The notes beneath the pieces are model-generated. The model was given only the letters and a program-made list of their open reading frames with translations. It was not told where the DNA came from and searched no databases. 64,000 bases of DNA from CAMAVH01 sp046297835. GTDB lineage: Bacteria > Pseudomonadota > Alphaproteobacteria > SMXQ01. The DNA lies in the NCBI GenBank assembly GCA_046297835.1, contig JBKBHI010000009.1:62001-126000 (forward strand). The letters are read 5' to 3'. Shown one piece after another: positions 1 to 11,353 of this stretch (positions are counted from its first letter, which is position 1; the number at the start of each line of letters is the position of its first letter). Both the position numbers and the translations under genes were made by a program.

Positions 1-2265
<2,265 letters not shown>

Positions 2266-2459
2266 GGGGATTCCTGATGGGCAAAAGGCGGGAGCTTTTG
2301 CGGCTGAAACGTCGCGGCTCCTCGAAACGGGGGCGCAATCGGTCCAATAACGGGTCGGCCGGCCCGGCGCGATTTTCTACGGCGGGACGCGCCGCCGCAA
2401 GCCCCGCGCTGTCGCGGCAGGGTTATTTCAGCAATGCGGCCTGGATAAGGTCGGCGGGC

Positions 2460-3002
2460 TTAGCGGCTGGTGGTTTGATCGACGCGAATCTGGCGCGCGC
2501 GCGTCAGGATGGCGTTTTCCAGATCGGTGGCGGTGCGTTGCTCGACCGCCACGTCGGTCCAGCCGGCCGCGTCGCGGCGTTGCTGGAAGATCGTGACGCG
2601 AATCCCGTCGGCGCGCAGGTCGCGATCGAGGATATAGGCATTGGCCTTGAAGCGGCGATCCGGCGTCTCCGGCGGGCTATACCAGTCGGTGATGATGACG
2701 CCGCCGAACGGATCGGCGGACGCGAGCGGCATGAAGGAGAGCGTGTCGAGCGAGGCGCGCCATAAGAAGCTGTTCACCGCGACGCCGCCCGGCGCGACTT
2801 CTTCCTTCTTTTTGCCGAACAGGATCAAGCCGTCCTTGCCGAAAATGCTGGCGCTTTGGCCGCGCCTCTCCATTTCGGCGCGCGCCTTGTCGCTGCCGCT
2901 TTGCGGATAGCTGCTCGAATCGATCAAGGGGCCATCGCCGGCGCACGCCGCGGCGATCAGCGGCAGCAGCAGCACGGCGGAGAAACGGGCATATCGGGAC
3001 AT
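2460..3002 (-). CDS. DUF3576 family lipoprotein
   Basis: A 180-residue exported protein. I chose the start MSRYARFSAVLLLPLIAAACAGDG because it gives a clean lipoprotein signal peptide with a LIAAAC lipobox; an in-frame upstream ATG at 3041 would add 13 residues before it. The mature part (SFLWRASLDTLSFMPLASADPFGGVIITDWYSPP) matches the DUF3576 family as I remember it, which sits next to leuS throughout alphaproteobacteria. Its function is not established. It is probably anchored to an envelope membrane and co-transcribed with leuS, 194 bases downstream. Confidence 0.88.
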   Translation of the reverse strand: MSRYARFSAVLLLPLIAAACAGDGPLIDSSSYPQSGSDKARAEMERRGQSASIFGKDGLILFGKKKEEVAPGGVAVNSFLWRASLDTLSFMPLASADPFGGVIITDWYSPPETPDRRFKANAYILDRDLRADGIRVTIFQQRRDAAGWTDVAVEQRTATDLENAILTRARQIRVDQTTSR

Positions 3003-3210
3003 AGGCGAAACTATCCTGCTGATCGGGAGCATATCCGCCATCGAGACAATCGATCGACGAGCGCACGAGCGCGCCTATGTATAGAAAACCCCCGCTGAAA
3101 TTGCTAGCCGCGCGCCGCCGGCGTTCAGCTCTAGACGGTAGTGGTTTGATTTATATAGGTATTTTACCGGGCCCGGCGGCCCGCATGCGGAGTGGGAAAT
3201 GCGGGCGGCG

Positions 3211-3245
3211 AAAAAGAAAGGGCGGCAGGTTGCCCTGCCGCCCTT
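3211..3245 (-). terminator. Rho-independent terminator of the porin gene
   Basis: A perfect 12-bp inverted repeat (3218-3229 and 3234-3245) with a four-base loop. On the minus strand it is followed by a pyrimidine/T-rich run (complement of gcgaaaaagaaa). It lies about 45 bases past the porin stop codon and insulates the DUF3576-leuS unit. Confidence 0.85.
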
Positions 3246-3291
3246 GTCGCTTACGTCGTCGCGAGCTTCGCGACCGGATCGGAGATCCGGT

Positions 3292-4443
3292 TTAGAAGCG
3301 CGCGATGATGCCGGCCAACGCGCCGATCGCTTTGTTCTCGTTGACCTTCTGCGCGGCGTTGTCGGTGTCGTTCTGGTAATGCCAGGTGTCGGCATAGACC
3401 GTCAGACCGGCGCCGAGCGCGTAGGAGGCGCTGAGCGAGAAGACGTCGGCGGTGTGATCGCCGCCGCCGGCGATGCCGGTGCCTTCTTTGGTGCGCATGT
3501 AGGACACGCCGACCTGATACGGGCCGGTCGCGTACTTCACGCCGCCGCCGTAGCTGCTGCGGTCGTCGTTCTGCGTGGCCGTCAGGTTGCGGCTGTCGCC
3601 GTCATCGCCGTAACCGGCGCTGACCGTGAAACCGCCGAACTCGACCATGCCGCTGATGCGCCAGGCGAACACGTCGTTGTCGACGGTGCGCTCGGCATCG
3701 CCGATCGACGAGGCCAGGGCGAGGCCGAAGCTGACGTCGTCGCTGAACTTGCCTTCGTACTGCGCGCCGAGTTCCCACCAATTGGCGACGCCGCCGGTGA
3801 CGCCGCCGGCGCCGTCCTGCGCGCGCGAGCGGCCGTTGTCGGCGTTATTGGCCGAATAGGACGCGCCGAACTGGAAGCCGGCGATCTTCGGCGTGTAGTA
3901 CATGACCTTGGTCGCGTCCGAGGTGTTCTCGATGTCGGCCGCGGCGAGGTGCATGCTGTTGGCGAACGAACGGGTGTTCGTCCAACGGCGGAAGCCCTTG
4001 GCGCCCGAGACGCCGATGCCGGAGATCATGCCGTCGCCGGTCATGTCCATCTGATCGACCGGACCGTCCTGGTTGCCGAGGACCAGCTGGCCCCAGCTGC
4101 CGGACAGGGTGAGGTAGGTTTCGTCGCTGTTGTTGTTGGAGCCGGCATTCGTGGTGTCGGTGTCAGCTTCGAGCTCGATCGTGACCGACCAGGCGAGGCC
4201 GTTGTCCAGCTTGTCGCTGGCGCGGATCAGCAGCTCGGTGTCGGTGACGAAGCCGAAGCCGCGCTCGTTGTTGTTAACGGCGGCGACGCCCGGGGCGGGG
4301 CCGAAGCCGTCGATGTCCTGGCTCGACATACCGGCCTGGAAGTCCATGTAGCCGCCGATGCGGACGGTCGGGGCGGCGAGCGCGGCGCTGGCCGCGAAGG
4401 ACGCGCCGACGAGAGCGGTCGTGCCCAAAAGAAGCTTGTTCAT
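3292..4443 (-). CDS. Outer-membrane general porin
   Basis: A 383-residue porin of the alphaproteobacterial Gram-negative porin type. A Sec signal peptide (MNKLLLGTTALVGASFAASAALA|APTVRIGGY) is followed by alternating beta-strand sequence (for example GFGFVTDTELLIRASDKL and WSVTIELEAD) with Gly/Asn/Asp-rich loops. The C-terminal phenylalanine (GALAGIIARF) is the usual BAM recognition end. The start is supported by GGAGG eight bases upstream (complement of 4454-4458). It probably forms a trimeric diffusion channel. It stands alone, with its own terminator, and is likely strongly expressed. Confidence 0.93.
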   Translation of the reverse strand: MNKLLLGTTALVGASFAASAALAAPTVRIGGYMDFQAGMSSQDIDGFGPAPGVAAVNNNERGFGFVTDTELLIRASDKLDNGLAWSVTIELEADTDTTNAGSNNNSDETYLTLSGSWGQLVLGNQDGPVDQMDMTGDGMISGIGVSGAKGFRRWTNTRSFANSMHLAAADIENTSDATKVMYYTPKIAGFQFGASYSANNADNGRSRAQDGAGGVTGGVANWWELGAQYEGKFSDDVSFGLALASSIGDAERTVDNDVFAWRISGMVEFGGFTVSAGYGDDGDSRNLTATQNDDRSSYGGGVKYATGPYQVGVSYMRTKEGTGIAGGGDHTADVFSLSASYALGAGLTVYADTWHYQNDTDNAAQKVNENKAIGALAGIIARF

Positions 4444-4911
4444 TACGAGTTAACCTCCGGTTTATCCCCCTGCAAATCCGTCGACGAGGGATTATTGGAA
4501 CAGTGATTTGAGCGCGCTACTTGCTTCGCCCCGCTATCCAGCCAAGGAACCCCCTCCGCCAGACCTGTGCCTAAAAGCACGCAGATTGGATACCCTGTCC
4601 CGTATGTCCTTACAATCCGGGCAAAAAAATTCGGCAGACCCCGTCGCATTTTCGCCACATAGGCCAAAAAACTATTAAGAATCATAGGGTTAAGAGCATG
4701 ACGCGGCGCGCGGACGCGGCTCAGATGTCAACGGAGCGCCGCATTACCTTGATTCGTAAAGAAATAATGGCATTCCGCGCGCGCCCTGGCGGAACCGGAC
4801 GCGGGTCGGGACAGGGTCGGCTTTCTATTTGGGGGCACGCACCGCCCGCAGCCACTAGATGCTGTGAGGATGGTTTTTCGGGAAGGCGACCGCCCACGGC
4901 GCACCGCCGCG
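4444..4911. other. Gene-free region upstream of the porin
   Basis: This 468-base gap is clearly more AT-rich at 4590-4700 than its surroundings and should hold the porin promoter and a long 5' untranslated leader read leftward. An 80-codon frame at 4443-4685 has no recognisable family. It ends exactly on the porin start codon and is probably not a gene. I could not fix a -35/-10 pair with confidence. Confidence 0.5.
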
Positions 4912-5285
4912 CTAGCCGGCGGGGATCGCTTTCATCGCGGCCAGCGAGCGCAGCAATTCGCCCTGCGATTCGGCGGCCAGAGCGGCAAAACTCTCCGCCA
5001 ATTCCGTTTCGGTAAAACGGTCCCGCGCGACGATCCAGGCCACGGCGCGTTCGAGGCCTGCCGGAATCGGCGTGGCCTTGCCGCCGCCGGCCAGCACCCA
5101 GTCGCCGCCTTGCTCGACACCGCGAAGTCCGCCGTGATCCGGCGGTAGTTTGGCGGCACGGCGCGGTGGCGATAGCCGTCATGCAATGGGTGCAGCGCGG
5201 CCAAGCTGGCGGGATCGGCCGCCAATTCGGCGAGCCGCGCGCCGCGCGCCTGGAGACGGGCGGCGTCAAGTTTGCGCCGCGCCGG
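4912..5285 (-). pseudogene. Frameshifted C-terminal remnant of a JmjC/cupin oxygenase gene
   Basis: Only the last ~125 residues of a protein like the intact one at 8141-9316 can be read, and they are split between two frames. The upstream part (LAELAADPASLAALHPLHDG) parallels LAELARAPDVIAALHKFQDE. The downstream part (GLERAVAWIVARDRF, then GELLRSLAAMKAIPAG) parallels GLDRPVAWMIGQDSF and GELLRSLLSMKVIAAA. The switch at about 5115 fits loss of one G in a Val-Ser-Glu-Gln stretch. The JmjC catalytic half (about 265 residues) is missing altogether. So this is a dead duplicate on the far side of the two glycosyltransferase genes from the intact copy. Confidence 0.85.
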
Positions 5286-5426
5286 TGCGCTCAATCGCTG
5301 CGATTTCCCGGCTGCGCCCCGCCTTCGGCCAGCCCGAGAGCGATCTGGCGCGTGCCCGAGCGGCTGGCTGAACGCCGAGCGTCGTGAGATAATCGGGCCT
5401 GCCGCAGCGCTATCGAAGGTTTTCGT

Positions 5427-6158
5427 TTGTCTAAACCGTCCGCTCCTGCCGCGCCGTTCCGCATCTATATCGGCTGGGACAGCCGCGAGCAGATCGCCTA
5501 CGAGGTCTGCCGCAGCTCGTTGCTGCGTCATGCCTCGATCCCGCTCGAAATCCTGCCGCTCAAGCAACAGGACATGCGCGCGCGGGGTCTCTATGCCCGG
5601 CCGCCCGATCCGCTCGCCTCGACCGAGTTCACCTACACGCGCTTCTTCGTGCCGCATCTCGCAGGCTACGAGGGCTGGGCGCTGTTCTGCGATTGCGATT
5701 TCCTTTGGACCGCCGACGTTGCCGCCCTCGTCCGCCTGGCCGATCCGCGCTATGGCGCGCTCTGCGTGCAGCATGACTATCGCCCGCCGGAGACGGTCAA
5801 GATGGACGGAGCCGTCCAGACGGTCTATCCGCGCAAGAACTGGTCGAGCTTGATTCTGTTCAATTGCGCCCATCCGCAAACGCGCCGCCTGTCGCCCGAT
5901 GTGGCGAACCGTGAAAGCGGCGCGTTTCTTCATCGTTTTCAATGGTTGGACGATGCGGCCATCGGGGCCTTGCCGGAGACCTGGAACTGGCTTGAAGGTT
6001 GGTGCGCCAAACCGGCGGCGGGATTGCCGAGCGCGATCCATTACACGCGCGGCGGCCCTTGGTTCGACAATTGGCGTCACGTCGATTACGCCGCCGAGTG
6101 GCTTGCCGAGGCCGCCTCGGTCGAACGCGCGGCAAAATCCCGCGTCACGGTCTCGTGA
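5427..6158 (+). CDS. Glycosyltransferase (DxD-containing, GT-A-like)
   Basis: A 243-residue cytoplasmic sugar transferase. It opens with FRIYIGWDSREQIAYEVCRSS, typical of small GT-A transferases acting on surface polysaccharide. It carries a metal/nucleotide-sugar DxD motif at residues 89-91 (FCDCDFLW) and a C-terminal HYTRGGPWFDNW element. The start is a TTG at 5427, with GAAGG eight bases upstream; no ATG fits the conserved N-terminus. It lies 22 bases before the TPR-glycosyltransferase, so the two are probably one operon. The acceptor is unknown. Confidence 0.82.
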   Translation: MSKPSAPAAPFRIYIGWDSREQIAYEVCRSSLLRHASIPLEILPLKQQDMRARGLYARPPDPLASTEFTYTRFFVPHLAGYEGWALFCDCDFLWTADVAALVRLADPRYGALCVQHDYRPPETVKMDGAVQTVYPRKNWSSLILFNCAHPQTRRLSPDVANRESGAFLHRFQWLDDAAIGALPETWNWLEGWCAKPAAGLPSAIHYTRGGPWFDNWRHVDYAAEWLAEAASVERAAKSRVTVS

Positions 6159-6180
6159 CGGGCGGCGTCGAACGCGCGTT

Positions 6181-8073
6181 ATGAAGCCGGCCACCCCGTC
6201 TCCCGCCGTCGCGGTGATGCTGCGTCAGGCGCTTGAGCTGCATCAGTCGGGCCGCCGCGCGGATGCCGTCGCGCTTTACCGACGAATTTTAGCGCTCGAT
6301 TCGAGGAATGCCGACGCTTCGCACCTGCTCGGCGTGCTGCTGCTGCAGACGGGGGATCTGGAGAACGGCATTGCAGCCATCGCGCGCGCCATTGCGTTGA
6401 ACGATCGCGCGCCGTTGTTCCATCTCAATCTGGCGCGCGCCTATCGCGCGCAAGGACAAGCGGCGAAAGCCGCCGCAAGCTTTCGCCATGCGCTGGCTTT
6501 GAAGCGCGACGATGCCGACGCGTTGCTGGAGCTGGCCGCGCTTGAGCGCGAACGGGGCGACATGGCTGCCGCCGAGGAGAGTCTCCGCCGCGCCGCGCGG
6601 CTCAATCCGCCGCCGCTCGCCGCCTTGAACAACTTGGCCTCCTTGCTGCTCGAGCAAAATCGTCTGGAGGACGCCCGGCCCGTCGTTGAACGCGCCGTCG
6701 CGCGCGATGCGCGGAGCGTGCTGGCGCAAGCCAATCACGGTCAGCTCTTGGTGCGTTGCGGCCGGCCCGAGGACGCCGTCGAACCATTGCGCCGGGCCGT
6801 CGCCGCCGATCCGGCGAATGTCATATTCCGCAACAATCTCGGGATCGCTCTTCATCAAGCCCATCGGCCGAACGAGGCGATCGCGGTTTTGCGCGAAGCT
6901 GCGGCCATGGCGCCCGATGTCGCCATGCTGCGTGTTTCGCTCGGCAATGCGCTGCTGCACGCCGGCCAGCCGGCGGCGGCGCTGTCGGAGTTTCTGGTTG
7001 CCGACGCATTGCGGCCCGACGTCGCGGAAGTGCTGTCTCATATCGGCAGCTGCCACATGATGATGATGCGCTACGATGAGGCATTGGCGGCGCTGGCGCG
7101 GTGCGTGGCTGTGAAACCGGAATACGCGCCAGCGCATTTTACCATGGCGACCATTTTCTTGGCGCAGGGCCGCTTTGAGGCAGGCTGGCGGGATTACGTT
7201 TGGCGCCCCGATGTTTTGGACATGCGCGACAGCGTGCTGCAAGCGCCCCATGGGGAAAACTTGGCCGGCGCGACCGTTCTGGTGCGCCGCGACCAAGGAC
7301 TCGGCGACGAGATTTTTTTCCTGCGCTTTCTGCCCGAGCTGCGCCGCCGCGGTCCGGCGCGCGTCGTTTACGCCGCCGACGCGAAAATCGTCGGCATGCT
7401 GCGCCGCGTCGACGGTCTCGACGAGGTGATCGCCAGCGACGTTGACTTGCCGTCTGCAGATATAGTCGTCGCCGTCGGCGATCTGCCGCTCTTTTTGCGG
7501 ATGACGACGGCAGAGCATATCCCGCAACCTTTAGTTCTGCGCCCGTTGGCGGATCGATCGGCCGACCTGCGCGCGCGGCTGGCGGCGTTCGGGCCGCCGC
7601 CCTACATCGGCGTCACCTGGCGCGGCGGCACCGAGAACGCCTTCGGCGTGCTGTTCAAGCAAGCGCCGCTTGTCGCGATCGGCGAAAGCCTCGCCGGGCT
7701 GCCTGGCACGCTGCTGGCTTTGCAGCGGCTGCCCAAGCCCGGCGAAATCGAGCAATTGACCGCGGCGGCCGGCCGTGCGGTCCACGACCTGACGGCCCTG
7801 AACGAAAATCTCGAAGAGATGTTGAGTTTGCTCGCCCTGCTCGACGATTACGTTTGCGTCAGCAACACCAACATGCATCTACGCGCCGGGGTCGGCAAGC
7901 CGAGCCGCGTGCTCGTGCCCTGTCCGCCGGAATTCCGTTGGATGGCGGATGGTGACCAGTCGCCGTGGTTTCCGGGCAGCCGGATCTATCGCCAAGACGT
8001 TTCGCAATCCTGGGACAAAGCCTTGGCCGACTTGCGCCGGGACATGCAGACAAACCATCGTCCTGCGGCCTGA
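6181..8073 (+). CDS. TPR-repeat protein with C-terminal glycosyltransferase-like domain
   Basis: A 630-residue protein. Residues ~10-380 are tandem 34-residue TPR units (for example SHLLGVLLLQTGDLENGIAAIARAIALN and NNLGIALHQAHRPNEAIAVLREAAAM). The remainder starts at GATVLVRRDQGLGDEIFFLRFLPELRRRG and ends in NTNMHLRAGVGKPSRVLVP. That tail resembles the GT-B/GT9-like domain often attached to TPRs in alphaproteobacteria. It may scaffold or glycosylate surface proteins or flagellin; this is inference. I start it at ATG 6181, after the upstream gene ends. A longer in-frame reading runs through the preceding gene in another frame and is a shadow. Confidence 0.85.
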   Translation: MKPATPSPAVAVMLRQALELHQSGRRADAVALYRRILALDSRNADASHLLGVLLLQTGDLENGIAAIARAIALNDRAPLFHLNLARAYRAQGQAAKAAASFRHALALKRDDADALLELAALERERGDMAAAEESLRRAARLNPPPLAALNNLASLLLEQNRLEDARPVVERAVARDARSVLAQANHGQLLVRCGRPEDAVEPLRRAVAADPANVIFRNNLGIALHQAHRPNEAIAVLREAAAMAPDVAMLRVSLGNALLHAGQPAAALSEFLVADALRPDVAEVLSHIGSCHMMMMRYDEALAALARCVAVKPEYAPAHFTMATIFLAQGRFEAGWRDYVWRPDVLDMRDSVLQAPHGENLAGATVLVRRDQGLGDEIFFLRFLPELRRRGPARVVYAADAKIVGMLRRVDGLDEVIASDVDLPSADIVVAVGDLPLFLRMTTAEHIPQPLVLRPLADRSADLRARLAAFGPPPYIGVTWRGGTENAFGVLFKQAPLVAIGESLAGLPGTLLALQRLPKPGEIEQLTAAAGRAVHDLTALNENLEEMLSLLALLDDYVCVSNTNMHLRAGVGKPSRVLVPCPPEFRWMADGDQSPWFPGSRIYRQDVSQSWDKALADLRRDMQTNHRPAA

Positions 8074-8140
8074 GTGATCGTCGAGTGCTGTCGCTCGCGC
8101 TGAGAACGAAGCAAGGTCGGCGTCTGCAAGTTTGGCGGCT

Positions 8141-9316
8141 TCAAGCCGCGGCGATCACTTTCATCGATAACAGCGAGCGCAGGAGTTCGCCGCGCGATTC
8201 GGCGTCGAGCGCGGGAAATTGCGCCGCTAGTTCGCGTTCGCCAAAGGAGTCCTGACCGATCATCCAGGCGACCGGGCGGTCCAAACCCGGCGGAATCGGC
8301 GCGGCTTTGCCGGCGCGCGCCAACGCCCAGCGCCCGCCCTGCGAAATGACAGTGAAATCGCGCGCGGTCGGGCTGTAGCGCATGTCGGACTGCTTGCCGC
8401 GGTAGCGATACTCGTCCTGAAATTTATGGAGCGCGGCGATGACATCGGGCGCGCGCGCCAGCTCGGCGAGCCGCTGGCCGAGCGCGGCGATGCGCGCGTC
8501 GAACGCCGCTTGTCCGGTGCCGGGTCCTTGACCGTGCCGACGCGGCATGTCGGCGCGGAACATCGCGTCCTCGATGGCGCGGGCGTAGAGCGCGCTGATC
8601 ACATCCACGCCGATGACGCCGACCGCCCCGAAAGCGATATGGATCGTGCGCTCGCTGCGCGCGATGGCGTCATGATATTGGCCGCGCGGCAGGTAGAGCA
8701 GATCGCCTGGCTTCATCAGCACCTCGGCGACGACTTCGCCTTTGGCGCGCTCGTGCGTCGCGCGCGGCAGTCCCACGAACAGCGGGTGCTCGATCGGGTC
8801 GGCGGCGCGCCCTGCATAAATGCGCCACAGCTTCTCGCCTTCGATATGGGCGGCGTAGACGTCGTGCGTGTCGTAATGGCTGGCGAACGCCTGACGCTCG
8901 CGCGGCGAAGCGTAGAGATTGGCCTGGACTTTGGATTCCAGCGTTTCTTCGAACGCGCCGGCCACGGCGGCGACGCCTGTCAGACCTGGAGCCTCCAAGT
9001 CGATATCGTTGAGCACCAAGCTCGCCCCGTCCGCCAGCGCCGCCTGCAATTTGCGGGCGTCCGGTTTGCCCGCAGCGTCGCAATAGACGTCCGTCGGGAG
9101 CATCGCGCTATCGCGCGCGACTTGCAGCGACTGAGCGTCCCATATTCCGATGGTCTCGATCAGGCTGTCGAGCTTGGCGCGGGTCATCACGGCGGCGAAC
9201 TTGTCGGCGCCGTTAGGGCCGCTCGCGCCGGGCACGTGCAGCCAGCGACGACCGTGATATTCCGCGAAGAATTGCGCCGGGGTGACGGGCGCGATGATGT
9301 CGGCGAAACTGGTCAT
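8141..9316 (-). CDS. JmjC-domain (cupin 8) 2-oxoglutarate/Fe(II) oxygenase-like protein
   Basis: A 391-residue soluble protein. The cupin core has the iron-binding HxD (H147-Y-D149, in SHYDTHDVYAAHIEGEKLWRIY) and a distal histidine, H215 (YLPRGQYHDAI). This is the pattern of ribosomal-oxygenase/JmjC proteins. The last 130 residues form a helical and winged-helix-like C-terminal part (AALGQRLAELARAPDVIAAL; GELLRSLLSMKVIAAA) also seen in the remnant at 4912-5285. The substrate is unknown; adjacent glycosyltransferases allow a role in protein hydroxylation tied to surface modification, but this is only context. Start ATG at 9316. Confidence 0.85.
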   Translation of the reverse strand: MTSFADIIAPVTPAQFFAEYHGRRWLHVPGASGPNGADKFAAVMTRAKLDSLIETIGIWDAQSLQVARDSAMLPTDVYCDAAGKPDARKLQAALADGASLVLNDIDLEAPGLTGVAAVAGAFEETLESKVQANLYASPRERQAFASHYDTHDVYAAHIEGEKLWRIYAGRAADPIEHPLFVGLPRATHERAKGEVVAEVLMKPGDLLYLPRGQYHDAIARSERTIHIAFGAVGVIGVDVISALYARAIEDAMFRADMPRRHGQGPGTGQAAFDARIAALGQRLAELARAPDVIAALHKFQDEYRYRGKQSDMRYSPTARDFTVISQGGRWALARAGKAAPIPPGLDRPVAWMIGQDSFGERELAAQFPALDAESRGELLRSLLSMKVIAAA

Positions 9317-9343
9317 GATGGCGCAATCTAGCGCCGAAACGGC

Positions 9344-10030
9344 TTAGCCCAAACTGCGAAAATCGCCGTATTCGATGACCGGCGCCTCGATCCGGCGGCG
9401 GCTCAGCCCGTCGATCGCGGCGACGCCGGCCGCGCCCGAGCCGCGTAGGCGACGGGCGTTGCGGTCGTTGATGCCGCCCAGCCCGTACACCGGCAGGCCG
9501 CCGCTCTGCACCATGGCGGCGAAACGCAGCGCGCCGAGCGGCGTCGCGCCCGGATGGCTCATGGTGACGAAGACCGGCGACAGCAGCGCTGCGGTGACGC
9601 CGGCCTTGGCGGCGCGGCGCAAGGCGGGCAGCGAATGGGCGGCCGCGGTGACGAGCCAGTGCGGCAGCTTGCGCAGCCGCGTGCCGGCGCGCTTCAGCGC
9701 GGGTTCGGAGAAATGCAGTCCGTCGGCGCGCACGTCTAGCGCCAGCCGCATGTCGTCGGCGATCAGCAGTTTCACCTTGCGCGCCTTGGTGGCGTCGCGC
9801 AGCACGCGCGCGAGCGCCAGGCGCGCCTGCGGCATCAGTTCGTAATGGCGATAGATCACCGCCGCGCCCTGCGGCAGGCGCAGCACGTCGGCGACGGGAT
9901 CGTGCGCGCGGCGCGCGTCGGTCATCAGAATCAGCGAGGGCAGGGCGGCGGGACGCGGCGCTTCCGCCGGACGCGAATCGCGCCGGGTCAAATTGAGGTG
10001 CCGCGCGACGTCTGATAAACTCGAAGCCAT
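9344..10030 (-). CDS. Thiamine phosphate synthase-like (ThiE/TenI) protein
   Basis: A 228-residue TIM-barrel protein of the ThiE/TenI family. ThiE joins hydroxymethylpyrimidine diphosphate and thiazole phosphate. Seen: an early LILMTDARR strand, the DGLHFSEPAL turn, LLSPVFVTMSHPGATPLGALRFA and the phosphate-binding PVYGLGGINDRNARRL. I use the ATG at 10030 (MASSLSDVARHL), preceded by GGGGA, rather than the upstream ATG at 10081, which would overlap the divergent yggS. Several ThiE substrate residues look altered, so a TenI-like or moonlighting role is possible. No TPP riboswitch is visible upstream. Confidence 0.78.
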   Translation of the reverse strand: MASSLSDVARHLNLTRRDSRPAEAPRPAALPSLILMTDARRAHDPVADVLRLPQGAAVIYRHYELMPQARLALARVLRDATKARKVKLLIADDMRLALDVRADGLHFSEPALKRAGTRLRKLPHWLVTAAAHSLPALRRAAKAGVTAALLSPVFVTMSHPGATPLGALRFAAMVQSGGLPVYGLGGINDRNARRLRGSGAAGVAAIDGLSRRRIEAPVIEYGDFRSLG

Positions 10031-10060
10031 TCCATTCCCCGTCCGCGCGGCACATCCTAC

Positions 10061-10777
10061 ATGGCAGAGACCCCTGCACAACCTGTTTCGGCTTCACGCT
10101 TGCCCGAAAATCTCGCGCGCGTGCGCGCCGAGATCGCCGAAGCGGCGCGCGCGGGCGGCCGCGATCCGTCGGCAGTGACGCTGATTGCCGTCAGCAAGGG
10201 CCATGACGCGGTCGCCGCCGCCACCGCGCTCGCCGCCGGCCAACGCGTGTTCGGCGAAAACCGCGTGCAGGAAGCTCAGGCGAAATGGCCGTCGCTGCGC
10301 GAAACGCATGCCGACATCGAGCTTCATCTCATCGGCCCGCTGCAGACCAACAAGGCGCGCGACGCGGTGGCGCTGTTCGACGTCATCCAGACGCTCGATC
10401 GCGCCCGTCTCGCCGACGCCCTGGCGGCGGAGATGGCGAAGCAGGGCAAGCGGCCGCGCCTGTTCGTGCAGGTCAACACCGGCGAGGAGGTGCAGAAGGC
10501 CGGCGTACTGCCCGCCGAGGCCGCCGCCTTCGCGCGCTGGTGCCGCGACGACAAAGGCTTGCCGGTGGTCGGCCTGATGTGCATCCCGCCGATCGGCGAG
10601 GAGCCGGCGCTGCATTTCGCGCTGCTGCGCGAATTGGCGATGGACGCGAATCTCGCGCAATTGAGCATGGGCATGAGCGCCGATTTCGCTATCGCCGCGC
10701 GGCTCGGCGCGACCCACGTGCGCGTCGGCACCGCCATTTTCGGCGAACGCGCCTATCCGGCGCGCGAGCAGTCTTAG
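10061..10777 (+). CDS. yggS: YggS/PROSC-family pyridoxal phosphate homeostasis protein
   Basis: A 238-residue single-domain alanine-racemase-fold protein that binds PLP without known catalysis and buffers vitamin B6 and amino-acid pools. Seen: the PLP lysine in VTLIAVSKGHD, FGENRVQEAQAKW, LHLIGPLQTNKARDAV, VNTGEEVQKAG, LSMGMSADFAIAARLGATHVRVGTAIFG. Length and motif order are typical. Only 30 bases separate its ATG from that of the divergent ThiE-like gene, implying overlapping promoters. Its stop overlaps the end of the convergent YkuD gene by four bases. Confidence 0.95.
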   Translation: MAETPAQPVSASRLPENLARVRAEIAEAARAGGRDPSAVTLIAVSKGHDAVAAATALAAGQRVFGENRVQEAQAKWPSLRETHADIELHLIGPLQTNKARDAVALFDVIQTLDRARLADALAAEMAKQGKRPRLFVQVNTGEEVQKAGVLPAEAAAFARWCRDDKGLPVVGLMCIPPIGEEPALHFALLRELAMDANLAQLSMGMSADFAIAARLGATHVRVGTAIFGERAYPAREQS

Positions 10778-11295
10778 CCGGCGACGATGAGATCGTCGCC
10801 GATTTTTGTGGCGACCAGCAACTCGATCAAATCGTCGAGTTTCAACGCGACGCAGCCTTCGGTCGCCGCGTAATCCGGCGTCGCGACATGGAGGAACACG
10901 GCGCTGCCGTAGCCGCGGCGGATCGGCGCGTCGTTGTGGCCGATGACGACGACGATGTCGTAGAGATGATCGAGCCGCCACAGATGCTCATGGCCGCCTC
11001 TGTGCGGCAGCACGACCTGGGTGTTGTAGGCTTTGTCGTTCGGATCGTCGCACCACCCGCTCGACGGCTCGATGGCGGAAACGGGCAGGGCGATTTCGGG
11101 CAGCGTCAATCGGTCGGCGCGATAGAGCACGCGGCGCAGCGGAAAGCGGCCGACCGGGGTTGCGCCATCGCCTTCGCGTTTGTCGGGGTTGAGCCCGGCC
11201 TTGCCGATCGCGCAGGGCACGCGATGGCTGCGCCAGATCAGTTCGCCGCGATGGCGCGGCATGGTTTCGGGATCGGACCAGACGGCGATATCCAT
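10774..11295 (-). CDS. L,D-transpeptidase (YkuD) family protein
   Basis: A 173-residue protein. It carries the YkuD catalytic signature near the C-terminus (FLHVATPDYAATEGCVAL, with Cys as nucleophile) and the upstream GDGATPVGRFPLRRVLYR element. Family members cross-link peptidoglycan or attach lipoproteins. No signal peptide or membrane segment is visible from ATG 11295, so export, if any, is unexplained. It resembles the short YkuD proteins common in alphaproteobacteria. Confidence 0.85.
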   Translation of the reverse strand: MDIAVWSDPETMPRHRGELIWRSHRVPCAIGKAGLNPDKREGDGATPVGRFPLRRVLYRADRLTLPEIALPVSAIEPSSGWCDDPNDKAYNTQVVLPHRGGHEHLWRLDHLYDIVVVIGHNDAPIRRGYGSAVFLHVATPDYAATEGCVALKLDDLIELLVATKIGDDLIVAG

Positions 11296-11353
11296 AAGCT
11301 GCTTATAGCCGCGCGGGTCGGCGACGTCACTTGTTCAACCGACGCCGCCGGCG

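Noticed and set aside
4443..4685. 80-codon frame directly upstream of the porin
   Set aside because: No recognisable family or ribosome site, AT-rich promoter-like base composition, and it ends on the porin start codon; more likely the 5' leader.
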